From an uncultured Eubacteriales bacterium (GTDB taxonomy: Bacteria > Bacillota > Clostridia > Oscillospirales > UBA644): a stretch of DNA of 64,000 nt. The position numbers were made by a program, and so were the translations under genes. The notes beneath the pieces were generated by a model that worked only from the letters and a program-made list of their open reading frames with translations, had not been told where the DNA came from and did no database searches. Positions 1 through 8,450 of the stretch are shown here, piece after piece (position 1 is the first letter of the stretch; every line of letters starts with the position of its first letter). The stretch is taken from positions 186,001-250,000 of the forward strand of contig CAKSTW010000003.1 in NCBI GenBank assembly GCA_934501435.1, read 5' to 3'.

Positions 1-686
1 TGAAAAACTTCACGGCGGCAATAATCTGCGCCGGCGGCAGCGGAAGCAGAATGAAAAGCGCAAAAAACAAACTTTTGCTTTCTCTCGGCGGCGTTTCCGT
101 CTTTGAAAGAACGGTCTCGGCGTTCGACAGAGCGGCGACCGTTGACGAAATGGTGTTTTCCGTCCCCTCCGACCTCAGAAAAGAGTTTGAAGACATTCTG
201 GAAGCGACGGTAAAAAACAAGCCGTACAAAGTCGTTATCGGCGGAAAAAACCGGGAAGAATCGGTAAAAAACGGAATCGCCGCGGTTGACGGCGGCTGTG
301 AATTCGTATCGGTCCACGACGCCGCGCGCCCGCTCATAACCCCCGAAGAAATAGACAAAATAAATGAAAAAGCGTATATCTGCGGGGCGGTCTGCGCGGG
401 AAATCCGGTCAAAAACACCGTTAAAATTCTGAAAAGCGACGGGAAAATCGAAAAAACGCTTGAAAGACGGCTGCTTTTTTCGGCGGCGACGCCGCAGGTC
501 TTCAGAAAAGAAATTCTGACGGAGGCTTTTGAAAAATTCACGGATTCTCTTGAAAATTTCACCGACGACGCGTCTCTTGCCGAGGCTCTCGGATATGAAG
601 TCGAAACTTTTTTCTGCGACGAAAAAAACATTAAAATAACGACCCCCGAAGATATTAAAACAGCCGAAAAATTCCTCGATTTTTAA
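1..686 (+). CDS. ispD: 2-C-methyl-D-erythritol 4-phosphate cytidylyltransferase (5' edge cut by one base)
   Basis: Transfers CMP from CTP to 2-C-methyl-D-erythritol 4-phosphate, a cytosolic step of the non-mevalonate isoprenoid pathway. The frame is open from base 3, and the window begins with 'tg', so the A of the ATG lies one base outside; the whole protein would be 228 aa, normal for IspD. The nucleotide-binding loop AGGSGSRM (residues 11-18) and the VHDAARPLI motif near residue 105 are diagnostic. An internal ATG at 51 would delete the CTP-binding loop and is rejected. It links to ispA at 57 kb, which uses the pathway's products. Confidence 0.93.
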   Translation, partial: KNFTAAIICAGGSGSRMKSAKNKLLLSLGGVSVFERTVSAFDRAATVDEMVFSVPSDLRKEFEDILEATVKNKPYKVVIGGKNREESVKNGIAAVDGGCEFVSVHDAARPLITPEEIDKINEKAYICGAVCAGNPVKNTVKILKSDGKIEKTLERRLLFSAATPQVFRKEILTEAFEKFTDSLENFTDDASLAEALGYEVETFFCDEKNIKITTPEDIKTAEKFLDF

Positions 687-700
687 TGATCTCCCGGGAC

Positions 701-728
701 ATAATATCACCGAAAGGCGTGATATTAT
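701..728 (+). promoter_or_regulatory. 10-bp stem-loop covering the start of the 56-codon ORF
   Basis: The arms 701-710 (ATAATATCAC) and 719-728 (GTGATATTAT) are perfectly complementary with an 8-nt loop. The loop holds the only Shine-Dalgarno-like sequence (AAAGG), and the 3' arm includes the first two bases of the ATG at 727. It lacks a U-tract, so it is not a terminator. It could modulate initiation of the small ORF; that role is inference. Confidence 0.55.
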
Positions 729-897
729 GAAAAAAGAAAACGGGATAAAATTCTTTCCCGAAAAATTAAGACCCATCAGTTATTCCGACAGCGAATTTAT
801 AAAAGCCGCTCTTCCCGAAGAAGACGGCAGCGATTATCTTCCGTTCGGCTCGTCCCTTGAAGATATAAGGAAAAACTGCGAAGAAAACAAACTGTAA
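727..897 (+). CDS. 56-aa hypothetical protein
   Basis: Short ORF of 56 codons plus stop, between ispD and the YcxB-like gene. The product begins MKKENGIKFF and ends ENKL; it is acidic and charged with no membrane segment, signal peptide or cysteine pair. It has a weak ribosome-binding site (AAAGG) inside a hairpin loop, and its stop lies 13 nt before the next gene, consistent with one transcript. I do not recognise a family. Codon use (GAA, AAA, CCC, GCC) matches the neighbours, which supports real coding. Confidence 0.5.
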   Translation: MKKENGIKFFPEKLRPISYSDSEFIKAALPEEDGSDYLPFGSSLEDIRKNCEENKL

Positions 898-910
898 AGG
901 ACGGTTTTTT

Positions 911-1441
911 ATGACTATTACTGCATCTGCAAGGCACGACAGAAAAACAATGGAAAAATATCTGCGTTTCAATATGTTCAAAGGCAGATTCTATAAAATT
1001 TCACCCTATATCTACGGTGTGCTTGTCGCAATTTTCATTTTCGTTGCGATAATGTATCAGATAGCGCTCGGCTTTCAGCTTTTCATGACAGCGGCGGCGG
1101 TAATTTTAACAGTCGCGTATGCCGTTCAGATAATATATTTTTACGCGTATCCCGTTATGAAAATGAAAAAAAGAGAAGACGACACCGACAACGAAATAAT
1201 TTATTCTTTTACCGATGACGGCTTTGATTTTTACACCGCAAAAGCGGGAGAAGACAAGAAGGCGCATTTTCCTTATTCCAAACTTTTCAAAATATATGAG
1301 ACCAAAGAATTTTTCTATATGTACTTAAACAAGACGGGGGCTTTTATCGTTGACAAAGCGACCGTCGAGGGCGACGTTTCGGAACTCTCTTCGGCAATAA
1401 AAACAGCCGCCGGAAAGGGTAAATACATAAAATGCCTGTAA
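911..1441 (+). CDS. YcxB-like membrane protein
   Basis: 176-aa protein with a short cytoplasmic N-terminus, two adjacent hydrophobic segments (about residues 35-52 and 56-77) and a C-terminal soluble domain of about 90 aa. The order is that of YcxB-like proteins: two-helix hairpin, then a YSFTDDGF...PYSKLFKIYETKEFFY stretch typical of the YcxB C-terminal fold. The function of the family is not established. AAAGGA stands 9 nt before the ATG. It probably shares a transcript with the 56-codon ORF and the following YhhN gene (16 nt downstream). Confidence 0.65.
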   Translation: MTITASARHDRKTMEKYLRFNMFKGRFYKISPYIYGVLVAIFIFVAIMYQIALGFQLFMTAAAVILTVAYAVQIIYFYAYPVMKMKKREDDTDNEIIYSFTDDGFDFYTAKAGEDKKAHFPYSKLFKIYETKEFFYMYLNKTGAFIVDKATVEGDVSELSSAIKTAAGKGKYIKCL

Positions 1442-1457
1442 AAGGGGAGATATTTCT

Positions 1458-2120
1458 ATGCTTGAATACAAGCTCTGGATCGTCTTTTTCTTTCTTGCCG
1501 CAATTCATGTCACTGCGTGTTTTCTGAATTTTTATAAGATCAGGGTCGCGACAAAGCCGCTTCTGCTTATTTTCCTGTCGGTAATTTACGCGACGTCAGC
1601 AGCTGTCTTCCGTCCGCTCGTTTTCACCGCTCTGCTTCTCGGCTTTGCGGGAGACACGCTGCTTTTGCTCGGAGACCGCAACAAGACGTTTTTCTTTATC
1701 GGGACGGCGGCGTTCGGAGCGGGACACATAACATATCTGCTGTCCCTTATTTCAAGCGTCGATATCTGGGGGTCGCTGCGGCTTCTCGTTATCGCGTTCG
1801 TTATAATTTTCGCCGAGCCTCTCCTTTTGTTTATAAAAATAAAAGACGGCATACCCTCGAAATTCAGGTATCCGTCCATATTATACGGCGTTGTCATAAC
1901 GCTTATGGCGGCGTTTTCGGTAACGTATCTTTTCTCGGCGCAGACGACCGAATCGCTCCTTATCTTCTGCGGAATGACGTTTTTCGTTTTAAGCGACAGC
2001 CTGCTTGTCTACTGTATGTTCGGCAAAAAGGAACAGCCGCCCGTCTACAACGGACTTATAATGCTGACGTATATCGCCGCGCAGTCGCTTCTTACCGCGG
2101 GATTTATCTTAATGAAATAG
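1458..2120 (+). CDS. YhhN family (lysoplasmalogenase-like) integral membrane protein
   Basis: 220-aa polytopic protein with about eight hydrophobic helices and almost no soluble part. The conserved acidic motifs of the YhhN/TMEM86 family are visible: FAGDTLLLLGDR near residue 63 and FFVLSDSLLVY near residue 175. TMEM86 members hydrolyse lysoplasmalogen vinyl-ether bonds, and plasmalogens occur in anaerobic Clostridia, so a membrane-lipid role is plausible but inferred. The start ATG follows AAAGGGGAG. A strong terminator follows the stop, ending the ispD-to-yhhN run. Confidence 0.75.
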   Translation: MLEYKLWIVFFFLAAIHVTACFLNFYKIRVATKPLLLIFLSVIYATSAAVFRPLVFTALLLGFAGDTLLLLGDRNKTFFFIGTAAFGAGHITYLLSLISSVDIWGSLRLLVIAFVIIFAEPLLLFIKIKDGIPSKFRYPSILYGVVITLMAAFSVTYLFSAQTTESLLIFCGMTFFVLSDSLLVYCMFGKKEQPPVYNGLIMLTYIAAQSLLTAGFILMK

Positions 2121-2121
2121 C

Positions 2122-2150
2122 AAAACGGGGTTCCAGAGCCCCGTTTTTTT
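2122..2150 (+). terminator. Rho-independent terminator after yhhN
   Basis: Stem AAACGGGG/CCCCGTTT with an 8-nt loop, followed by TTTTTTT, directly after the yhhN stop. Confidence 0.9.
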
Positions 2151-2288
2151 ATTTTAACAAAGAAGAAATTACCGAAACGATTTTCCGCCGTTTCGACAAA
2201 TGAAAAACAGAGAAACGGATAGCCGCCCTTCTTTAGGTCTTCACTTTTCAGTCGTATGAAATATAAAAAAGTCTCATATAAAAATTTA

Positions 2289-2310
2289 TGCCGCGACAAA
2301 AGTCGCGGCA
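2289..2310 (-). terminator. Hairpin terminator of the FtsX/ABC operon
   Basis: A 9-bp perfect stem TGCCGCGAC/GTCGCGGCA with an AAAA loop lies just past the stop of the permease gene (minus strand) and is followed on that strand by an AT-rich tract. The 150 bp between it and yhhN hold nothing else I can support. Confidence 0.7.
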
Positions 2311-2315
2311 TTCAT

Positions 2316-5300
2316 TTATTCTATTGATTTAAGAGATGTCGCCATATCGATTTTGTCGAGCCGTTTTGACATAAAGATATTTACCGTCAGGGCAAAAACG
2401 AAGGTAAGGGCAAGGGACAGAATATAACTCAGCGGCGTTATTTTGTTCTGGAAAGTGACCTGATCGACGTTTATACAACTCATTACGAAAGTATGGAGCA
2501 ATTTGCCGGCAGGCAGTCCGATAACCGCGCCGAAAGCGGTCAGAACGACGATCTCTCTCATAACGTACGCCGAAACTTCGCGTTTTCTGAAGCCGAGGAC
2601 CTTGATCGTTGCGATTTCCCTTATTCTTTCCTCGATATTGATATTCGTAAGGTTGTAAATTACGATAAAGGCAAGCGCCGCCGCGCAGACAAGAACAAGA
2701 AGAACGATATAGTTAAGGCTGTTCATCGTCGAACTTACTCTTGTGACAAGGTCTTTGTTTACGGTCACCGCGGTGACTCCGTCGCAGCTTCCGACCTTTG
2801 CCGAAACGTCACGGATGTCGGCATTTTCGGAAACGTTTACATAAAGAGTATTTATTTCGGGTTCCTTTCCGAAGCCCGAAGAATACGTCTCGGCGGAAAT
2901 CACGGCGTAGTTATAGAGATAATTGTCGAAAATTCCCGAGACCTTTACTTTTATTTCATTATAGTTTCCGTTACGCAGCGTTATTTCGTCCCCCACCTTT
3001 GCGGAGAGCACGGAAGCGACGCTTGTGGAAATTATCGCTTCGCCTTCTTTCGGCTCGGAAACGGGTTTCCCGTTAAGAGCAAAGGAAACAAATCCGTCGA
3101 AATTCCCGTTTTCGGAAACAAGAAGATTTATGCTTTTCTGTTCAGAATCTTTTATCGCATCGTCCGCCTCCGAAAGGACCTTGAGAACTTTTTCCGTACC
3201 GTCGACCGAAGATACGTTTGAATAAGCCTTTTTCCCGTCGGAAACGGACAGGGAGATGTCGTACCGCATTATCTCGTTAAACTGCAGAGCCGCGACGTCT
3301 TTTATCGAATCACGGATCCCGAATCCGGTTATCAGAAGCGCCGTACAGCCGCCTATTCCGACGATCATCATGAAAAGTCGGTTTTTATATCTGAAAATAT
3401 TTCTCGCGGAAACCTTTTTCAGAAAATCCAGATGTTTCCAGATAAAGGGTATTTTTTCTATCCAGACCTTCTTTCCCTCCTTCGCGGTTTTCGGACGGAT
3501 AAGAGCCGCAGGCACCGGTCTGAGTTCGGAAAGACAGGTTGCGTATGCCGCGCCGCAGGAACAGAGAAGCGCCGCAGCAAGACAGAGAATAAACATTATC
3601 GGGTCGAAAACGTGTTCAAGAGGCGCAAAATCATACATGATGTTGTAGACCGACCAAATGATTTCGGGGATTATAAGCGTCCCGGCAAAATAGCCGATAA
3701 GCCAGCCGAGAAGGGCTGCGGAACCGGAATAGACGAGGAATTTCGACTGTATTCTCGCGTTTGAATAGCCGAGAGCCTTGAAAACGCCTATCTGTCCCCT
3801 GCATTCATCGACCATCCGCGTCATTGTCGTCATACAGACGAGAATTGCGACCAAAAGGAAAAATACAGGAAAAACGACCGATATCTGTTCGACTATATTA
3901 CTGTCGTTTTCGTAGCATGCGTAACCTATATTCGCATTACGGTCAAGCTGATACAAAGTCGGTTTTTCGACCTTTGAGAGGTCTTCTTTTGCCTTTTTTA
4001 TATCCGCTTTCGCGTCGTTTATTTCTTTTTCGGCGTCTGCGAATTTTTCCTCCGCTTCCTTTTTGTTTTTTTCGTATTCGTTTTTTCCGTCGGCAAGCGT
4101 TTTTTCGTTTTTTGCAATTTCGCTTTCGGCTTTTTTTATCTCCGCTTTTCCGGCAGTTATTTCAGCCTGTTTTCCGGCAAGCGTTTTTTCGTTTTTTTCA
4201 ATTTCGATTTCAGCCGCCGCAAACTGTTTATTTGTTTCGGTTTCGGTCTGCGTAAGGGTCTCAAGCCCTGCGTTTATCTGAGACAGCGCGGCAGTATAAT
4301 ACGCGGCGTTTTCGCTGTCGCCGATAGCCGTGTAATATGCGACAGCCTGTTCGGCAGACGTTTTCTGAGAAGAAAGTTCCTCCCTTTTTGCCGCGAATTC
4401 TTTTTCTGCGGCAGCCTTTTTATCGGCAAGTTCCTTTTTTGAAGAAGTCAGTTTCCCGGTCGCTTCGGCAATAGCCTTTTCTCCGTCCGAAAGTTCTTTT
4501 TTCTTTTTTTCAAGTTCCGCTTTTCCGTCGGCAAGCGTTTTTTCGCCGTCGGTAATTTCCTTTAACGCGTCCGAAAGTTTCTTTTCGGCGTCGGCTTTTT
4601 CGGAAAGGTATTTTTCTTCGTTTTCCGCAAGCGTTTTTTCGCCGTCGGCAATCTTTTCCTCAGCGTCCGAAACTATTTTTTCATAGCGGACGTCTCCCCT
4701 TTCGTTAAGGAGGTTTTCAATCTTATCGTGCCATTTTTTTTCGAGAAGATCGTCGTATTCGTCGCTGTATGCGTCGGCTTTGATATCGGTAAGAAGATAT
4801 ATCCCGTGATAATACTCGCTTTCAAAACCGTCGGGAGGAATAAAGAGGAATGCGGAAACGGTTCCCGATCCGACGGTGGTCGAGCCTATTTCGTAATTCA
4901 GATATATCGGAGTAAGCGCCGTTCCGACAATGAGATATCTGTCGTATTTAAGCGTTTTGAAAACATCCCCGTCGTTCTGATCCGAGACTTCGATATACTT
5001 TCCTATCATGTCGGAGGAATAATATCTTGCGTCGATAACACATTCGTTGCCGTTTTCCGGGGCTCGTCCGGAAACGATATTAAGTTTATTTACCCCCTCC
5101 GTTACAGTCTCCGCACGGTATACCTTTTCGCCGCCGTCCGCAACTTCCGCGATAAAATCGACGGTATACGTCCCCTCCGCGGTAACGCCGTCAAGCGACG
5201 CGAAAGCCGAGACGTCCTCCCCGGTAAAGCCGAGCGTCGAAATAAGGCGGTAGTCGTACATTTTATGTTCGGCAAGGTATTTCACCGCGGTCTTTTTCAT

Positions 5301-5432
5301 ATCGGGTTCGGTCATTCGCAGTCCGGCGAAAAAGCCCACGCCGAGAGCGATTATAAGGAGTATTGCGAAATATCTTCCGAGACTGCTCTTTATCTCGCGG
5401 AAGGTATTTTTGGCAAAAGAACTCTTCACCAT
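2316..5432 (-). CDS. FtsX-family ABC transporter permease with long coiled-coil extracytoplasmic region
   Basis: 1038-aa permease. After a first membrane helix (about residues 18-40) comes a globular extracytoplasmic domain, then about 240 residues (255-500) of Lys/Glu/Ala-rich coiled coil with recurring 'GEKTLA' units. An FtsX domain with three helices follows (about 525-650), then a second extracytoplasmic domain and a last FtsX domain (about 915-1030). This is the two-FtsX-domain layout of LolC/MacB-like exporters. The start at 5432 was chosen because GGAGG precedes it and it overlaps the ATPase stop in ATGGTGA; the longer frame has no ribosome site. Substrate unknown; peptide or lipid export, or envelope signalling, is inference. 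Confidence 0.88.
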   Translation of the reverse strand: MVKSSFAKNTFREIKSSLGRYFAILLIIALGVGFFAGLRMTEPDMKKTAVKYLAEHKMYDYRLISTLGFTGEDVSAFASLDGVTAEGTYTVDFIAEVADGGEKVYRAETVTEGVNKLNIVSGRAPENGNECVIDARYYSSDMIGKYIEVSDQNDGDVFKTLKYDRYLIVGTALTPIYLNYEIGSTTVGSGTVSAFLFIPPDGFESEYYHGIYLLTDIKADAYSDEYDDLLEKKWHDKIENLLNERGDVRYEKIVSDAEEKIADGEKTLAENEEKYLSEKADAEKKLSDALKEITDGEKTLADGKAELEKKKKELSDGEKAIAEATGKLTSSKKELADKKAAAEKEFAAKREELSSQKTSAEQAVAYYTAIGDSENAAYYTAALSQINAGLETLTQTETETNKQFAAAEIEIEKNEKTLAGKQAEITAGKAEIKKAESEIAKNEKTLADGKNEYEKNKKEAEEKFADAEKEINDAKADIKKAKEDLSKVEKPTLYQLDRNANIGYACYENDSNIVEQISVVFPVFFLLVAILVCMTTMTRMVDECRGQIGVFKALGYSNARIQSKFLVYSGSAALLGWLIGYFAGTLIIPEIIWSVYNIMYDFAPLEHVFDPIMFILCLAAALLCSCGAAYATCLSELRPVPAALIRPKTAKEGKKVWIEKIPFIWKHLDFLKKVSARNIFRYKNRLFMMIVGIGGCTALLITGFGIRDSIKDVAALQFNEIMRYDISLSVSDGKKAYSNVSSVDGTEKVLKVLSEADDAIKDSEQKSINLLVSENGNFDGFVSFALNGKPVSEPKEGEAIISTSVASVLSAKVGDEITLRNGNYNEIKVKVSGIFDNYLYNYAVISAETYSSGFGKEPEINTLYVNVSENADIRDVSAKVGSCDGVTAVTVNKDLVTRVSSTMNSLNYIVLLVLVCAAALAFIVIYNLTNINIEERIREIATIKVLGFRKREVSAYVMREIVVLTAFGAVIGLPAGKLLHTFVMSCINVDQVTFQNKITPLSYILSLALTFVFALTVNIFMSKRLDKIDMATSLKSIE

Positions 5433-6130
5433 TCTATATCCTCCACGGGGGTCGGATCTCCGTTTGTTTTTACCGATTCGACCGTTCCGTTTTTGACTTT
5501 TATTACCCTGTCCGCCATTGCCGTAAGGGCGGAGTTGTGTGTGATTATAACGACGGTCACTCCGTTTTTGCGGCACATATCCTGCAAAAGCTTAAGGACC
5601 GCTTTACCCGTATTATAGTCGAGAGCGCCCGTCGGTTCGTCGCAGAGAAGAAGTTTCGGGCGTTTTGCCACGGCGCGGGCAATGGCGACTCTCTGCTGTT
5701 CGCCGCCGGAAAGCTGCGCGGGAAAATTGTTTTTCCTGTTTTCAAGCCCGACAAGGTCCAGAGCGTCGGAGGCGGGCATCGGATCTTTGCAGATCTGAGC
5801 CGCAAGTTCGACGTTCTCAAGCGCCGTCAGATTCTGGATAAGGTTGTAGAACTGAAAAACGAACCCTATATCGTACCGACGGTATTCTGTGAGTCTTTTT
5901 TTGTCGAAAGACGAAATTTCAACGCCGTCGAGAAAAACTTTTCCGTCGGTCAGCGTGTCCATTCCTCCGAGGATATTTAAGAGAGTGGTTTTCCCCGCGC
6001 CCGAAGGACCCACTATAACGCAGAGTTCGCCCTTTTTGATTCCGAAAGAAGCGGCGGTCAGCGCCGGGATTTTTATTTCACCCATGTCGTAAACTTTGGA
6101 AACGCCGTCAAAAGTAACATAATCCTGCAT
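5426..6130 (-). CDS. ABC transporter ATP-binding protein (LolD/MacB type)
   Basis: 234-aa ATPase driving the permease it overlaps by 7 bp. The Walker A GPSGAGKT is at residues 41-48, the Q-loop FVFQFYNL near 94, the signature LSGGEQQRVAIARA near 140, Walker B LLLCDEPTGALD near 163, and the H-loop IITHN near 197. The 'EPTGALD' form and the size match the exporter subfamily that partners FtsX-type permeases. No periplasmic adaptor is encoded nearby, as expected for a Gram-positive. Confidence 0.92.
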   Translation of the reverse strand: MQDYVTFDGVSKVYDMGEIKIPALTAASFGIKKGELCVIVGPSGAGKTTLLNILGGMDTLTDGKVFLDGVEISSFDKKRLTEYRRYDIGFVFQFYNLIQNLTALENVELAAQICKDPMPASDALDLVGLENRKNNFPAQLSGGEQQRVAIARAVAKRPKLLLCDEPTGALDYNTGKAVLKLLQDMCRKNGVTVVIITHNSALTAMADRVIKVKNGTVESVKTNGDPTPVEDIEW

Positions 6131-6147
6131 TTTTTATTTCCTTTCCG

Positions 6148-8091
6148 TTATGAAAAAAGTGTGGAAACGCCGTAGAACGCCGAGGTGATAAACAGTGCCG
6201 CCGCAAACTGAAAAAGCACGGCAAGCGCGGTGCGGAAAAACCCCGTTTCCCTTTTAAGAGCCGACAAAGCGGCAACGCACGGCGGATATAAAAGAATAAA
6301 TATAAGAAAACTCATCGCCGACAAAGGCGACGGAAAGACCGACGTGAGCCCGCCCGTTTTTCCCGTTAAAACAAACAAAGTCGCAACGACCGATTCTTTC
6401 GATAAAAAGCCGGAGATTATCGCGGCGGTCGCCTGCCACGACGGAAAACCGCAGAAGAAAAACAGCGGAGAAACGGCTTTCCCTATTGCCGCAAGCATAC
6501 TTTCTTCCGCAGGCGCGGGGCAAAGCAAAAAATCAAAATTCGTAAGCGCCCAAACGGCGACCGACGACAGAAGAATTATTCCGAAAGCCTTTGAAATAAA
6601 ATCGCGGATCCGAAGAAAGATCCTCGAAAAAAGGTCTGAAAACGTCGGCAGGCGGTAAAGCGGAAGTTCCGAAATATACGGTTCCGCGGCGTTTTTTTCG
6701 CCGAAAACGTTTCTTATGCAAAGAAAAATGACGGCGACGGATATTCCGAGAAGATATAAAAACAGAACCGTCGGGAACCCTCTCCGCGGGAAAAATATCG
6801 GGATAAACGCCGAATAAACGGCTGTTTTCGCGCCGCAGGACATAAAAGGTACGGCGAACACCGTTCTCTTTTTTTCTTTTTTTGAAAGTCCTTTTGTCGA
6901 AAGAATTGCGGGAACGGAACATCCGAAACCTACAAGCAAAGGGATAACGCTGCGCCCCGAAAGTCCGATCTTTTTCATTGCGCCGTCGAAAATCAGCGCC
7001 GCCCTCGCGGAGTATCCCGATTCTTCGGCAAAAGAAAGGAACGCAAACAGAAAAAGCAGTACGGGAACGAACGAAAGGACGCTTCCGACGCCCGAAATAA
7101 CGCCGTCGCAGAAAAGAGACGTGACGGTTTTGTCCGTTCCGATATTCAGAAGAAATATTTCGGTATTTTCAGATAAAAAAGATACGAAACCGCCGACTTT
7201 TTCGGAAAGAAATCCTCCGAAAGATCCGAAAGTAACGTAAAAAACGGCGAAAATAAAAAATACGAAAAAAGGCAGCGCAAAATACCTGTCGCAAAGGATA
7301 CCGTCGAGTTTTCCGGTCATACGCAGGCGTTTTCCGTCTCCTTTTTCAACGCACACAGCGACCGCGTTTTCCGCAAAACGAAAAAGCGCTGCGGCAACGG
7401 TACAGTCCGAATCTTCGTCAAAAAGTCCGTAAAAACGGTCGGGGATTCCGAGTTTTTCGGTTACGAAACTGTTTTTTTCGGCAAGGCAAAGCGCCGCGAA
7501 AGAAACGGGGATATTCGCTTTTTTGAAATCGGCACGCAGCAGGTTTTCGGCGCGCGCAACGCGGTCTTTCAGTTGACCGCAGAAAACTTCGGGTCTTTCC
7601 GTCTTTCGTTCGGAGACCTGTTTTTTTGCCGTTAAAATAAGATTTTCAAGCCCCGTTTTTTTGACCGCGGAAACGGAAACGACGGGCGTTTTCATTATTT
7701 CGGAAAGGCGTTTTATATCGTTTTTGCCGCCGCTCTTTTCGACTTCGTCCGCCATATTCAGGGCAATTACCGTCGGAATTTCAAGAAACGTAAGCCTCAA
7801 AGCAAGGCAAAGCCCCCGCTTTATATCGGTGCCGTCGATAACGTTTATAACGCAGTCGCATTTTTCGCACAAGAGAAAATCGACGGTCGCCTTTTCTTCT
7901 TCGGTATAGGGAGAAAAAGAATAGGCACCCGGCAGGTCAACTATCGAAATCCGTTTATCACAGACAAGTTTCCCGACCTTTTTTTCAACCGTAACTCCGG
8001 GGAAATTTCCGACTTTGCATCTGCTCGCGGTAAGGCGGTTGAAAAGAGCTGTTTTTCCGCAGTTCGGGTTTCCGACAAGAGCGAAGATCAT
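6148..8091 (-). CDS. feoB: Ferrous iron transport GTPase/permease FeoB
   Basis: 647-aa Fe(II) importer. The N-terminal G domain shows G1 GNPNCGKT (residues 7-14), the G2 region GNFPGVTVEKK, G3 DLPGAYSF and G4 NMAD; a helical linker follows, then a polytopic C-terminal half with two Gate domains (for example PLLVGFGCSVPAIL and PFMSCGAKT). The start overlaps the feoA stop as ATGA, so the two are co-translated. It is shorter than the 700-800 aa E. coli type but normal for Firmicutes. No FeoC is seen. Confidence 0.95.
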   Translation of the reverse strand: MIFALVGNPNCGKTALFNRLTASRCKVGNFPGVTVEKKVGKLVCDKRISIVDLPGAYSFSPYTEEEKATVDFLLCEKCDCVINVIDGTDIKRGLCLALRLTFLEIPTVIALNMADEVEKSGGKNDIKRLSEIMKTPVVSVSAVKKTGLENLILTAKKQVSERKTERPEVFCGQLKDRVARAENLLRADFKKANIPVSFAALCLAEKNSFVTEKLGIPDRFYGLFDEDSDCTVAAALFRFAENAVAVCVEKGDGKRLRMTGKLDGILCDRYFALPFFVFFIFAVFYVTFGSFGGFLSEKVGGFVSFLSENTEIFLLNIGTDKTVTSLFCDGVISGVGSVLSFVPVLLFLFAFLSFAEESGYSARAALIFDGAMKKIGLSGRSVIPLLVGFGCSVPAILSTKGLSKKEKKRTVFAVPFMSCGAKTAVYSAFIPIFFPRRGFPTVLFLYLLGISVAVIFLCIRNVFGEKNAAEPYISELPLYRLPTFSDLFSRIFLRIRDFISKAFGIILLSSVAVWALTNFDFLLCPAPAEESMLAAIGKAVSPLFFFCGFPSWQATAAIISGFLSKESVVATLFVLTGKTGGLTSVFPSPLSAMSFLIFILLYPPCVAALSALKRETGFFRTALAVLFQFAAALFITSAFYGVSTLFS

Positions 8092-8306
8092 AATTTGCAG
8101 ATAATATTTGCGGCGTCCTCCGTCCGCAAAGCGACAACGGTTCCGATATCGAAAATCGCGGGTCCGCCGAAAGGAGCTTTTCCTTTTGCGGTAATTTCAG
8201 CCCCCGGGAAAATGCCGATATCCAGAAGTCTGCGGCGGATATTCCCGCCTTTCGGGAGAGAAACGACCGTCGCTTTTTTACCCGTTTCAAGCTTGTCGAG
8301 AGTCAT
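8088..8306 (-). CDS. feoA: FeoA family protein
   Basis: 72-aa SH3-like protein that binds and supports FeoB. The motif RRRLLDIGIFPGAEI in the middle and the C-terminal GTVVALRTEDAANI are typical of FeoA. The ATG at 8306 has GGAAAGGA just upstream; a longer frame from 8333 lacks a ribosome site. Expression is probably iron-controlled, but I find no clear Fur or IdeR/DtxR box upstream and no convincing promoter on the minus strand. Confidence 0.9.
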   Translation of the reverse strand: MTLDKLETGKKATVVSLPKGGNIRRRLLDIGIFPGAEITAKGKAPFGGPAIFDIGTVVALRTEDAANIICKL

Positions 8307-8396
8307 ATTTTCCTTTCCGGGAGACTTCCACACTGTTATTTTAGCATGAAATAGTGTCCCAACTGTGAAATTTTAGAAGAGTAAAATTATAAAATA

Positions 8397-8425
8397 TTGA
8401 CTTTACGTTAATTTTATTGTATAAT
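8397..8425 (+). promoter_or_regulatory. Sigma-A promoter for the esterase gene
   Basis: The -35 TTGACT (8397-8402) and -10 TATAAT (8420-8425) are separated by exactly 17 bp, about 25 bp before the esterase ATG. Confidence 0.85.
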
Positions 8426-8450
8426 CAGGTGGATGAAAAGGAGACTTATT

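Noticed and set aside
4728..5618. A 296-codon plus-strand frame opposite the FtsX permease
   Set aside because: Shadow of the minus-strand coding sequence; composition is implausible and no family motif is seen.
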